Assembly (NCBI GenBank): GCA_964651435.1
Contig: CAZYVU010000043.1
Coordinates: 1-22,550 of the forward strand
Reading direction: 5' to 3'
Length of the DNA stretch: 22,550 bases
Source: CAZYVU01 sp964651435
Lineage (GTDB): Bacteria > Desulfobacterota > Syntrophorhabdia > Syntrophorhabdales > CAYQXL01
Shown here: positions 7,142 through 15,229 of the stretch, one piece after another
Position numbering within the stretch: position 1 is the first letter of the stretch
How the letters are laid out: every line of letters begins with the position of its first letter
Made by a program: the position numbers and the translations under genes
The notes under the pieces: generated by a model
The model's database searches: none
What the model saw: the letters and a program-made list of their open reading frames with translations, nothing else
What the model was told of the DNA's origin: nothing

Positions 7142-7688
7142 ACCATACTATCTTTGGGTTGCCCTGCCTGTCCTCATAATCGTTGCGTGGGTGGCCTTGT
7201 TTTACTGGCCCCTGGCGAAGGAAGAGCGGTTAAGGAGGCAGGAGGCAGCCGCTACGGCGAAGGCGATCGAGGCCACGGACCGGGAGCTCGCCGATGCCGG
7301 ACGGGTCCTGGACGAAGAGAGGCAGATCAAGCAGTCTCTCTCGGACCTCTACTCAAGGATTCCGCACCTTACGGAGCTTCCCGACCTGATGCGGTGGATG
7401 GCCGGGAGGGCGAAGCGGGAGGGCCTTGTCCTCGATGTGGTCCAGAGCAACGTGTCGGCGCTCAAGGGAAGCGGGAATTCGGGCGTCGTTCATCCCGTCA
7501 TCGAGGTGCGCGTGAAAGGTAGATTCCTTGACGTGGGCAGGTTTTTCGACGACCTGGAGGACCGGACCCTTTTCAGAGCGTTCACATCGGCGACCATCGT
7601 GAGCGAGGAACGCGACAACCCTATGGTGCTCGCCAAGTGCACCCTGGAGCTGAACGCCTGGAAGGAGCGGCCCGTTGAAGTTAAGTAA
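7131..7688 (+). CDS. pilO: PilO-like inner-membrane alignment protein
   Basis: The 185-residue protein has a short cytoplasmic tail, one membrane segment (9-27), a charged coiled coil (about 30-70) and a ferredoxin-like periplasmic domain (80-180). That domain includes the PilO-type pattern VRVKGRFLDVGRFFDDLEDRT (126-146, shown in part). PilO pairs with PilN and PilP to link the cytoplasmic motor platform to the secretin. The gene starts inside the end of pilM-pilN and ends inside the start of pilP, so all three are translationally coupled. Its identity rests on architecture and gene order as much as on motifs. MshJ would be the MSHA-type name. Confidence 0.85.
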   Translation: MKFRPYYLWVALPVLIIVAWVALFYWPLAKEERLRRQEAAATAKAIEATDRELADAGRVLDEERQIKQSLSDLYSRIPHLTELPDLMRWMAGRAKREGLVLDVVQSNVSALKGSGNSGVVHPVIEVRVKGRFLDVGRFFDDLEDRTLFRAFTSATIVSEERDNPMVLAKCTLELNAWKERPVEVK

Positions 7689-8243
7689 GCCATTTCTCGC
7701 AATCGCCATCTGTCTCGTCCTGGCGCTCCTGTATGTCCTCTTCTTCATGGGGGAGAAGCCGAAGACGGCCCAGCCCGTCCCGCAGCAACCGGCCGCCGCC
7801 CAGGCGCCGCCTGCGGCAGCNNNNNNNNNNNNNNNNNNNNNNNNNNNNNNNNNNNNNNNNNNNNNNNNNNNNNNNNNNNNNNNNNNNNNNNNNNNNNNNN
7901 NNNNNNNNNNNNNNNNNNNNCGGCAAAGGAACGGCCCAGCATGGAAGTTGCGTGGAAGAGGGACCCCTTCGAGCTACCCAAGCCCCTGGAGAAAAAGGTT
8001 CAGCAGACTGTGGGGCTCCCCATGCGGGTCTCGGCCATTATGGATGGTAAGGGGGGGCGTGTGGCCATCATAGACCAGCAGATTGTCAAACGGGGAGATG
8101 CGATAGGCCAGGAGAGGGTGGTCGGCATCGAGGCCGATAGGGTTATTCTCGCACGGGAAGGGTCGCAAAGGATACTGACGCTTGCCGTCCCGGCCCCGGC
8201 GGAGAAGCCCAAAAGCGACACGAAGCCAGGAGGCGCGAAATGA
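7675..8243 (+). CDS. pilP: PilP-like pilus assembly protein, interrupted by an assembly gap
   Basis: The gene starts at a TTG with AAGGAG 7 bases upstream and encodes a membrane anchor (residues 6-25) followed by a Pro/Ala/Gln-rich linker. It then enters the N run at 7821-7920. After the gap (from about 7941) the frame encodes a homology-region domain: RDPFELP, then LPMRVSAIMDGKGGRVAIID and a run of short beta strands ending at REGSQRILTL. This matches PilP/GspC-type periplasmic domains that contact the secretin. The frames on each side differ, but a 100-N run is normally a placeholder of unknown true length, so I read this as one intact gene. There is no lipobox, unlike many PilP proteins. 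The stop overlaps the secretin start as ATGA. Confidence 0.75.
7821..7920. other. assembly gap (100 N)
   Basis: Exactly 100 unknown bases lie inside the Pro/Ala-rich linker of pilP. The round number suggests a gap of unknown length. The sequence on both sides is GC-rich and repetitive (runs coding for Ala, Pro and Gln), a likely cause of the break. Confidence 0.99.
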
Positions 8244-9748
8244 GACACGCCCTATTTGTTCTCATGATCTGTTTTCTCATGAGTGCCTGCGTTACGCCCG
8301 ATGTGGCCAAAGAGGGGGCGCTGCCCCCGCCGAAGCCCGAGGCTGCCGCACCGCCCGTCAAGATCCCCAGCCCCGTGGCGGCACAGATGGATACGACGAA
8401 GAGGCCGGCTGCGGAAGACTTCAAGGAGGTCTATTCCTTTTCGCTCAGAGAGGCGGACGTAAAGGACGTTCTCCGCGGCGTTGGGCGCCAGACAGACTAC
8501 AACATGATTATCGAGCCGGACGTAAAGGGGCTCTGCACCGTCGATTTGAAGAACGTGACCGTTGAAAAGGCCCTGCAGTATATCCTGGAGCCCCTCAACT
8601 ATACATACAGGATCGAGGGACGGTCGGTCTACGTGTCGAAGCCGAAGCCACAGTCCCGCATCTTCTATCTCGACTACATCTCCTTAAGAAAGATCGGCAC
8701 GAGCAGCGTCATGGCCACGCAGACAGGCACGCAGCAGTCGTCGACGAGCACCACGGGCGGCGTTACGACGACGTCGGGTCAGATGGACAGGGCCGCCGAC
8801 GTGCGAAGCCTGACTGACTCGGACCTGTGGAAGCACTTGGAAGATAACCTGAAAAAGATGCTGTCGCCCGACGGCCACTACATCGTGAACCAGCAGGCCA
8901 TGTTGGTGCTGATCCACGATTATCCGAAAAACCTGAGCAATTTTGCCCTCTTTTTTGATGCCATGAAGGGTACGATCCATCGCCAGGTCATGATAGAGGC
9001 GAAAATTGTCGAGGTGACGCTGAACGACACCTCCCGTGAAGGCGTCAACTGGAGCTTTATCAACGGCCGCATCGGCGAGTTTATGGTCAACTGGGACCTG
9101 AACCTCTTAAACCCGAGCCCGGTTGTGATCCCCACATCGTCGATCTACCAGACGGACCCTTTCTTCCGATTCTACATCGGATCGAGCCACCTCGATATAA
9201 GCAAGACCTTTATCGACCTCCTGAAGACACAGGGGTCCGTAGACATCATATCGAGCCCCAAGGTGGCGGCGCTGAACAACCAGCGGGCCATTATCAAGGT
9301 GGCCAAGCAGGACGTCTACTTTGAGGAGCAGCAGACAACAACGGGCGGCATCGGCGCCCTGGCCACCTACACGCCCAGGTTCATCACCATTGGTCTCGTT
9401 CTGGACGTCATCCCGCAGATTGACGACAACGGCAACATCCTGCTCAACGTTCACCCTATGGTGACGGAAAAGGTGGGCGTTGTGAAATCGCGGTCAGGCA
9501 ACGAGGTGCCGGTGCTCGATGTCCGTGAGGCCGACGCCATGGTGCGCGTCAGGGACGGCGAGACGGTCATCATCGGCGGCCTCATCAAGGACCGCAAGAT
9601 TATCGATTACAAGGGAATTCCCGGCCTCATGAACATGCCCATCGTGGGGCCCCTCTTCAGGGTCCGGTCCGAGGAGGTTCTGAAGCAGGAACTCGTCGTA
9701 TTCCTGACGCCCAGGGTGATCTACGACGGAGGTGTGAACCGCCGATGA
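8240..9748 (+). CDS. mshL: MSHA-type pilus secretin MshL (PilQ-like)
   Basis: The 502-residue outer-membrane channel subunit begins with a lipoprotein-type signal (FLMSAC, Cys17). An STN/N0-like domain (about 64-135) follows, containing the pattern FSLREADVKDVLRGVGRQT. A Ser/Thr-rich low-complexity loop lies at 155-181. The secretin core carries the family signature VDIISSPKVAALNNQRA (334-350) and VRDGETVIIGGLIKDRK (437-453), ending KQELVVFLTPRVI (482-494). Secretins form multimeric gates through which the pilus exits. It follows pilP and precedes the MshN-like gene with ATGA overlaps at both ends. The short N-terminal region, without repeated AMIN domains, favours MshL over PilQ proper. Confidence 0.95.
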   Translation: MRHALFVLMICFLMSACVTPDVAKEGALPPPKPEAAAPPVKIPSPVAAQMDTTKRPAAEDFKEVYSFSLREADVKDVLRGVGRQTDYNMIIEPDVKGLCTVDLKNVTVEKALQYILEPLNYTYRIEGRSVYVSKPKPQSRIFYLDYISLRKIGTSSVMATQTGTQQSSTSTTGGVTTTSGQMDRAADVRSLTDSDLWKHLEDNLKKMLSPDGHYIVNQQAMLVLIHDYPKNLSNFALFFDAMKGTIHRQVMIEAKIVEVTLNDTSREGVNWSFINGRIGEFMVNWDLNLLNPSPVVIPTSSIYQTDPFFRFYIGSSHLDISKTFIDLLKTQGSVDIISSPKVAALNNQRAIIKVAKQDVYFEEQQTTTGGIGALATYTPRFITIGLVLDVIPQIDDNGNILLNVHPMVTEKVGVVKSRSGNEVPVLDVREADAMVRVRDGETVIIGGLIKDRKIIDYKGIPGLMNMPIVGPLFRVRSEEVLKQELVVFLTPRVIYDGGVNRR

Positions 9749-10890
9749 GCGTGATCCTTGACGCGCTAAAAAAGGCGCAGGAGAGCAGAAAACAGCAGGC
9801 CGCCCCCACTCCGCCGTCCCGGAAACCGGGGCCGACACCGCACAGGAAGCTTGCGATCCGGCTTGCCGCCGGGGCCCTCGCCCTTCTGGTGGTCGGCGTG
9901 CTTGCCTTTCTGCTGTTTTCGGGCCCATCGACGAAGGATGTGGTTAAGGTCACGGGGCCGCAAGGGACTCCGCCGCCGACGGCCGCGCCGTCACCCGTAA
10001 AAGCGCCCGTGACGGCGGCCGCACCGCAGAAGGCGGCTGTCGCGGTGACGCCACCGGACAAGGAGCCAGAGAAGCCCCAGGGCCGCCCTGCGACGAAAGA
10101 AAAGGGCGATTGGAGGACCGATAAGCCGGTGGCGGAGGCGGACAAGGCTCCGAGGCCGGAGCGCAAAAAAATGTTGCGACCGGTAGCCTCCCCGACGGTG
10201 GAAACGGCAACGCCGCCTCGCACGGTGGCTCAAGGCCGACAGTACGAAGGCCGGGAGCGGCCCGCGAGGAGGGACCTCTACGAATCGGCGCCGGGAAGGG
10301 ACCAGTCCGCCTTTGATGCGGCCCAGGACAGGGGGGCCGCGCTCGCTGAGGCGGGCAAGCTGGGCGAGGCCCGGCAGGTCTATACGAAGCTCCTTCTCGA
10401 TCAGCCCGGCCATCCGGAGATTCTCAACAATCTGGGTGTCATTGCCTTACGGGAGAAAAGGATCGACGAGGCCCTCTATTACTTTTCGAAGGCCCTCGAT
10501 AAGCGAAGGGACTACCCGAAGGTTCTGAACAACGTAGGGTTGGCCCTTATGGCCCGTGGGGATCAGGAAGATGCGGAAACGTACTTCAAGCGGGCCATAG
10601 CCGCTGAGCCGGACAGCCCCGAACCCCGCCTCAACCTTGCGGCGCTCCTGAGAAGGCAGGGGAAGCTGGAGGAGGCGTCGCTGCCCCTGAAGGGGCTCGT
10701 CGAGAAGGACACGTCCCAGCCCCGCATATTTCTCTCCTACGCCCTCATCAGGGACGATGCCGGCGACAGGGCCGACGCCGTCAGGTACTACAGAAAATAT
10801 CTTGTCAATGCGCCGCCGGGCCAGGAACGCAGTGCCGTCATTGAAAGGTTGAAGGTGCTTGAGAATGCTCAATCTCCGGGCAGTCGTTGA
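9745..10890 (+). CDS. MshN/GspB-like membrane-anchored TPR protein
   Basis: The 381-residue protein starts with MSVILDALKKAQESR, close to the N-terminal motif of GspB/ExeB proteins. A membrane segment (37-59) and a long Pro/Ala/Lys-rich periplasmic spacer (60-185) follow. About four to five tetratricopeptide repeats occupy 190-370, with helices such as NNLGVIALREKRIDEALYYF and NVGLALMARGDQEDAETYF. TPR arrays mediate protein contacts, so it probably docks pilus components in the periplasm. MshN occupies this slot in MSHA loci. The GspB-like N-terminus suggests it may partner the ExeA-like ATPase, since ExeA and ExeB act together in secretin assembly. It overlaps the next gene by 26 bases. Confidence 0.82.
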   Translation: MSVILDALKKAQESRKQQAAPTPPSRKPGPTPHRKLAIRLAAGALALLVVGVLAFLLFSGPSTKDVVKVTGPQGTPPPTAAPSPVKAPVTAAAPQKAAVAVTPPDKEPEKPQGRPATKEKGDWRTDKPVAEADKAPRPERKKMLRPVASPTVETATPPRTVAQGRQYEGRERPARRDLYESAPGRDQSAFDAAQDRGAALAEAGKLGEARQVYTKLLLDQPGHPEILNNLGVIALREKRIDEALYYFSKALDKRRDYPKVLNNVGLALMARGDQEDAETYFKRAIAAEPDSPEPRLNLAALLRRQGKLEEASLPLKGLVEKDTSQPRIFLSYALIRDDAGDRADAVRYYRKYLVNAPPGQERSAVIERLKVLENAQSPGSR

Positions 10891-12418
10891 GAGCGGACTC
10901 CGGGAGGGCGTTCAGAGCGTTTTTCTTTTTGCCGGCCTTCCCCCCCTCGGTACAAAAGGGCGTCTCATCAGGATCGGCAACGTGAGCCTCGACGGCGAGG
11001 ATGTAACAACGATCCTCAAAAAGGCCACAACGCCGTGGCAGTACCGGACGTTCGAATCGGAAAAGGAGCTGGAGTTCAGCCACGAGATGAAGAACCTCGG
11101 GCGATTCCGCGTCACGGCCTTTTACAGGAAAGGGAAGGCCGCCATGGTCTTGCGGCCTGTGCCGTCGGCCATTCCCACCTTAACCGCCCTTGGGCTTCCC
11201 AGGATGCTTGAAGACTTTGCCGGGGTGCCGAGCGGGCTGGTGCTCGTCACCGGTCCGTCAAAAAGCGGCAAGTCGACGACGCTCGCCGCCATGACGGAGG
11301 CCATCAACGCGGGACGGCGATGCCACATCGTAACCATAGAGGATGTCATCGAGTTTGTTTACCGGCCTCAGAAGGCGATTATCAGCCAAAGGGAGATCGG
11401 CCGCGATACGGTTTCGCTCCAGGAGGCGCTGCGGCGGGTGCTGAGGGAGGATCCGGACGTCGTCATCATCGGCGATGTGCGGGACGCGGAAACGATGAAA
11501 TCGACGCTCAAGCTTGCCGAAACGGGCCATCTTGTCTTTGCATCCATGCACACGAGCAACGCCGTGCAGACCATCAACAGGATCCTCGATTTCTATCCGG
11601 AAAGCGAGCAGCGCCACGTGCGGGCTGTGCTGGCTCAGGTTCTTGCGGGTGTCGTCAGCCAGCGCCTCATACCGAGAACGGATGGCGCCGGTTTTGTCTG
11701 CGCCTGCGAGGTCCTCACCGTCACGGCGCCGGTAAGGACCCTTATCAGGGAGGACAAGGCGCACCAGATCTGGTCTGCCGTCGATGCCTCGAAACGCCAG
11801 GGTATGCTTTCCATGGATGATTCCCTCCATAACCTCTACCGGCAGGGGCTCATCAGCATTCCCGAGGCCATCGGCTATTCCTCCAAGGGCGGCGATTTCA
11901 TCCGCAAGGTGGCCGCAGCGGCGCAAGAGGGCGAGAGCCTCATGACGGGCAAGAAGTTCCTCGACCTGAGCAGGGAAGCCGTCGTCTACCGTGCCGACTT
12001 CCGGTCTGAGAACCTCGCCTCCTTTGACGCCTCGGGCGCCCTCCTCAGCTCGCCCTTGGGCCTTCTTTTCCGCGACAGGGGCCGGTTCAAGGGTGACATG
12101 CACTACATTGCAGACTATACGGCGCTTAAGCCGAACGGCGACCCGATCGCCACCAAATCCCTCTTTAACCTTGCTTACAGAGTCAACGACGTAAAGCATG
12201 CCAAGTCGCTCTACGACTTTCAGGTGAGGGTCGTGCAGGAGGAGGGGAGGGAGTTCACCATGCCGAGGAAGGCCGTCGGGCTTGTGGCCGACCGGGACTG
12301 GCACACCCTCGCCATTCCCATACCGCCCGCCCACGCCGGCGGCCGGGCAAAGTATTACATGCTGCTTTTTGATGCCGAGATACGGGAGATTATTTTTGAC
12401 GACATTTGCTTCTCGTGA
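10865..12418 (+). CDS. atypical PilT-family ATPase with C-terminal beta-rich extension
   Basis: Residues 1-355 of 517 follow the PilT plan, with altered key sites. Walker A is GPSKSGKST (130-138) instead of GPTGSGKST. The Asp box is IEDVIEF, with Val where Pro is usual. Walker B is VVIIGDVRD (199-207), with Asp204 where PilT, PilB and the second copy here have the catalytic Glu. The His box ETGHLVFASMHT (219-230) is kept. Residues 356-517 form an added domain absent from ordinary PilT (about 350 residues). Its pattern of short hydrophobic strands ending FDDICF suggests a jelly-roll or carbohydrate-binding-like sandwich. The ATG at 10865 was preferred to the TTG at 10859 because AAGGTG lies 7 bases upstream. 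It may be a regulatory or slow partner of the adjacent PilT, like PilU. Confidence 0.88.
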   Translation: MLNLRAVVESGLREGVQSVFLFAGLPPLGTKGRLIRIGNVSLDGEDVTTILKKATTPWQYRTFESEKELEFSHEMKNLGRFRVTAFYRKGKAAMVLRPVPSAIPTLTALGLPRMLEDFAGVPSGLVLVTGPSKSGKSTTLAAMTEAINAGRRCHIVTIEDVIEFVYRPQKAIISQREIGRDTVSLQEALRRVLREDPDVVIIGDVRDAETMKSTLKLAETGHLVFASMHTSNAVQTINRILDFYPESEQRHVRAVLAQVLAGVVSQRLIPRTDGAGFVCACEVLTVTAPVRTLIREDKAHQIWSAVDASKRQGMLSMDDSLHNLYRQGLISIPEAIGYSSKGGDFIRKVAAAAQEGESLMTGKKFLDLSREAVVYRADFRSENLASFDASGALLSSPLGLLFRDRGRFKGDMHYIADYTALKPNGDPIATKSLFNLAYRVNDVKHAKSLYDFQVRVVQEEGREFTMPRKAVGLVADRDWHTLAIPIPPAHAGGRAKYYMLLFDAEIREIIFDDICFS

Positions 12419-12428
12419 GGATTGAACT

Positions 12429-13496
12429 ATGACTGTTTTGGAGCTGCTTGATGTAATGCTGCGCAGGGAGGCGTCGGACCTCCACCTGATCAAGGGCATC
12501 CCGCCGACGCTTCGCGTCTACGGGGACCTTTTTCCCCTTACGCAGATTCCCTTGTCCGACGAAACGCTGGAGTCCTATCTGAGGGAGCTCGTGCCGGAGT
12601 CGGCCCGGCGGGCCCGCTTTGCCGAAGAGAGGGAGCTCGATTTTGCCTACGAGATCGAAGATGTGGCCCGCTTCCGGGTGAACGCCTACTTTCAGCGCGG
12701 GTCCATGGCCTTTTCCATCCGCCTTGTGCCCGTCAAGATTCCCCGGCTCGAGGACCTGAACCTGCCCGACGTCCTCCGGGAGATCGTCAGGCGGCCCAAC
12801 GGCCTCGTGCTGGTAACAGGCCCGACGGGGAGCGGCAAATCGACAACCCTTGCCTCCATGATCGATGTCATAAACGACGAGCAGTCCGTTCATGTAGTGA
12901 CCGTCGAAGACCCTATCGAGTACGTCTACCGACCCAAGAGGTCCGTCATATCGCAGAGGGAGGTGGGCGGCGATACGCAGTCCTTTTCCCATGCCCTGAG
13001 AAGGGTCCTAAGGCAGGATCCGGACGTGATCCTCATAGGCGAGGCAAGGGACCTGGAAACGATGCAGACAGCCATAACGGCGGCGGAAACGGGCCACCTC
13101 GTGTTTACGACGCTTCACACAACCAGCGCCTCGCAGACCATCGACCGGATTATCGATATCTTCCCTCCTTTTCAGCAGGCGCAGGTGCGGTCGCAGCTCT
13201 CGGCCACCATACAGGCGGTGATCACCCAGCGGCTCCTGAGGAGGGCCGACGGCAAAGGGAGAATTCCCACGACGGAGGTGCTTATCGTTACGCCTGCCGT
13301 GAGAAACCTCATCCGCGAGTCAAAGACCCATCAGCTCTACACCTCAATCGAAATCGGCAAGGACCTCGGCATGCACACCATGGAGCAGGACCTGAACCGG
13401 CTCCTGACGGCAAAGCTCATAGTGTGGGAAGATGCCTGCAACGCGGCAAACCAGATGGAGTACCTGAAAAGGCCCGGCGGCGGCGCCCAATACTGA
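12429..13496 (+). CDS. pilT: PilT twitching-motility retraction ATPase
   Basis: This is a canonical 355-residue PilT. Walker A is GPTGSGKST (131-139), the Asp box VEDPIEY (159-165), Walker B VILIGEARD (200-208) with the catalytic Glu205, and the His box ETGHLVFTTLHT (220-231). The C-terminal AVRNLIRES (290-298), needed for retraction in PilT, is present. PilT hexamers hydrolyse ATP at the inner membrane to depolymerise the fibre. The ATG has GAGG 8 bases upstream and begins 10 bases after the previous gene, so the two paralogues are co-transcribed. Length and all motifs fit the family. Confidence 0.96.
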   Translation: MTVLELLDVMLRREASDLHLIKGIPPTLRVYGDLFPLTQIPLSDETLESYLRELVPESARRARFAEERELDFAYEIEDVARFRVNAYFQRGSMAFSIRLVPVKIPRLEDLNLPDVLREIVRRPNGLVLVTGPTGSGKSTTLASMIDVINDEQSVHVVTVEDPIEYVYRPKRSVISQREVGGDTQSFSHALRRVLRQDPDVILIGEARDLETMQTAITAAETGHLVFTTLHTTSASQTIDRIIDIFPPFQQAQVRSQLSATIQAVITQRLLRRADGKGRIPTTEVLIVTPAVRNLIRESKTHQLYTSIEIGKDLGMHTMEQDLNRLLTAKLIVWEDACNAANQMEYLKRPGGGAQY

Positions 13497-13512
13497 CGAG
13501 GGGGAGTAAAGG

Positions 13513-15204
13513 ATGATCAAGAAAAAGCTCGGCGAAATGCTGTTGGAGGAGAAGGTCCTATCGAGCGAAGACCTCGCCAAGGCCCTGACCGAGCAGAAGA
13601 AGTACGGCGACCGGCTGGGAAAGGTCCTCGTGAACATGGGCTTTATCACCGAGAAGAACCTCATCGACAGGATCAGCAAGCAGTTGGGCATACCGATCGT
13701 GACCCTCGATGACCGTGAGATACCGGAGGACCTGATCGCGGCCATGCCTGCCGATCTGGCCAAGACCTATGTGGCCATCCCTGTGCAGCGCAGGCAGGGG
13801 GTCTTGCAGATTGCCATGGCGGATCCGCTGGATATTGACGCCATCGACGAGATCGCCAAGGCCCTGAAGGTGGAGGTGGTTCCCGCTATCGTGACGGAAG
13901 CGGAGATGAAGCGGGCCATGGAGAAGTATTACGGGGCCAAGACGATTGTCGAGCAGACCCTCGAGAAGATCAGCGTCACCGGGGAGGATGAGGTGACCAT
14001 CGAGGAGCGTGAAAGCGACGAGGATGCGCGGATGTCGATCAACATGGCTGAAGAGGAGCCCGTCATACGGTTCGTCAACAGCCTCCTCGCCCAGGCCATA
14101 GCGGACGGCGCAAGCGATATCCACATAGAGCCGGCGGCAAAGAAGATGAGGGTTCGCATGAGGATCGACGGCAGGCTCAGAGAGGTGCCGTCGCCGGACA
14201 AGAAGATGTTCCTGCCCATTGTATCGCGGGTGAAGATACTCTCGGGTATGGACATCGCAAAGACCAGGGTGCCTCAGGATGGGCGCTTCAACATACGGGA
14301 GCGCTCAAAGGAGGTGGGCCTGCGGGTGTCGAGCTTCCCCACTATCTACGGCGAGAAGATCGTCATGCGGCTCCTCGACAAGACGGCTGCGCTCCTCGGC
14401 ATTGACAAGCTCGGGTTTCTTCCCGACGATGGCGCAAAGATGGAGGCGGTGCTCAAGCGGCCCTATGGGTTCATTCTCTCCACGGGCCCCACGGGAAGCG
14501 GCAAGTCCACGTCGCTCTACGCCATTCTCAACCACCTCAACTCGGTGGAGAAGAACATCATTACGGTGGAAGACCCCGTAGAGTACACCGTCGACGGCCT
14601 GGCGCAGGCACAGGTCAATCCCAAGGCGGGGCTTACCTTCGAATCGGGCCTCAGGTCGATCCTCCGTCAGGACCCCGACATCATCATGGTCGGCGAGATC
14701 AGGGACAAGGAAACGGCTACCATGGCCATCCATTCCGCCCTGACGGGACACATCGTCCTCTCGACGCTCCACACCAACGATTCGGCAGGGGCCGTAATGC
14801 GGCTTGTGGAGATGGGCATCGAGCCCTTCCTGGTCACATCGTCCGTCTCCTGTGTCATCGGGCAGCGTCTGCTCCGGAAGATCTGTCCCGAGTGCAAGGA
14901 GGCATACGAGCCGTCGGATGCCCTTCTTGCGAGCTACGGCTTTCCGTCGGGGAGCACCCTGTACCGGGGAAGGGGATGTCCCTCCTGCAAGTATACGGGC
15001 TATCGCGGGAGGACGGGGGTGTTCGAGGTGCTTGTTCTCGACGACTCGGTGAAGGACCTCGTGGTAGCCAAGTCATCGGCCGAAACGATTAAGCGGCACG
15101 CGATCGAGCATGGCATGACGACCATGTATGAAGACGGCATGAAAAAGGTGCTCCGCGGCTGGACGACGCTGGAAGAGGCCTTGAGCGTCACGAAAATCGA
15201 GTAG
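13513..15204 (+). CDS. pilB: PilB/MshE-type pilus extension ATPase
   Basis: The 563-residue motor has an MshEN N-terminal domain made of two 24-residue motifs (5-28 and 34-57, starting KLGEML and RLGKVL) with a 5-residue spacer. The ATPase core has Walker A GPTGSGKST (325-333), Asp box VEDPVEY (352-358), Walker B IIMVGEIRD (390-398) and the His box LTGHIVLSTLHT. The zinc site is formed by C458, C461, C489 and C492. PilB hexamers drive pilin polymerisation through PilC at the inner membrane. MshEN domains bind cyclic di-GMP in characterised members, so fibre extension here is likely under c-di-GMP control. The start has GGGGGAG upstream. The gene sits between pilT and pilC as in Geobacter-type loci. 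Confidence 0.96.
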   Translation: MIKKKLGEMLLEEKVLSSEDLAKALTEQKKYGDRLGKVLVNMGFITEKNLIDRISKQLGIPIVTLDDREIPEDLIAAMPADLAKTYVAIPVQRRQGVLQIAMADPLDIDAIDEIAKALKVEVVPAIVTEAEMKRAMEKYYGAKTIVEQTLEKISVTGEDEVTIEERESDEDARMSINMAEEEPVIRFVNSLLAQAIADGASDIHIEPAAKKMRVRMRIDGRLREVPSPDKKMFLPIVSRVKILSGMDIAKTRVPQDGRFNIRERSKEVGLRVSSFPTIYGEKIVMRLLDKTAALLGIDKLGFLPDDGAKMEAVLKRPYGFILSTGPTGSGKSTSLYAILNHLNSVEKNIITVEDPVEYTVDGLAQAQVNPKAGLTFESGLRSILRQDPDIIMVGEIRDKETATMAIHSALTGHIVLSTLHTNDSAGAVMRLVEMGIEPFLVTSSVSCVIGQRLLRKICPECKEAYEPSDALLASYGFPSGSTLYRGRGCPSCKYTGYRGRTGVFEVLVLDDSVKDLVVAKSSAETIKRHAIEHGMTTMYEDGMKKVLRGWTTLEEALSVTKIE

Positions 15205-15229
15205 GACAGGATGGAGCGTATAGGATAGA

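Noticed and set aside
7675..8243. pilP as a frameshifted pseudogene
   Set aside because: The frame change coincides with a 100-N gap of probably unknown length, so it is not evidence of a mutation.
11258..12499. 413-codon open frame on the minus strand
   Set aside because: Lies antisense to the first PilT-family gene, whose motifs are unmistakable; the reverse product shows no family features.
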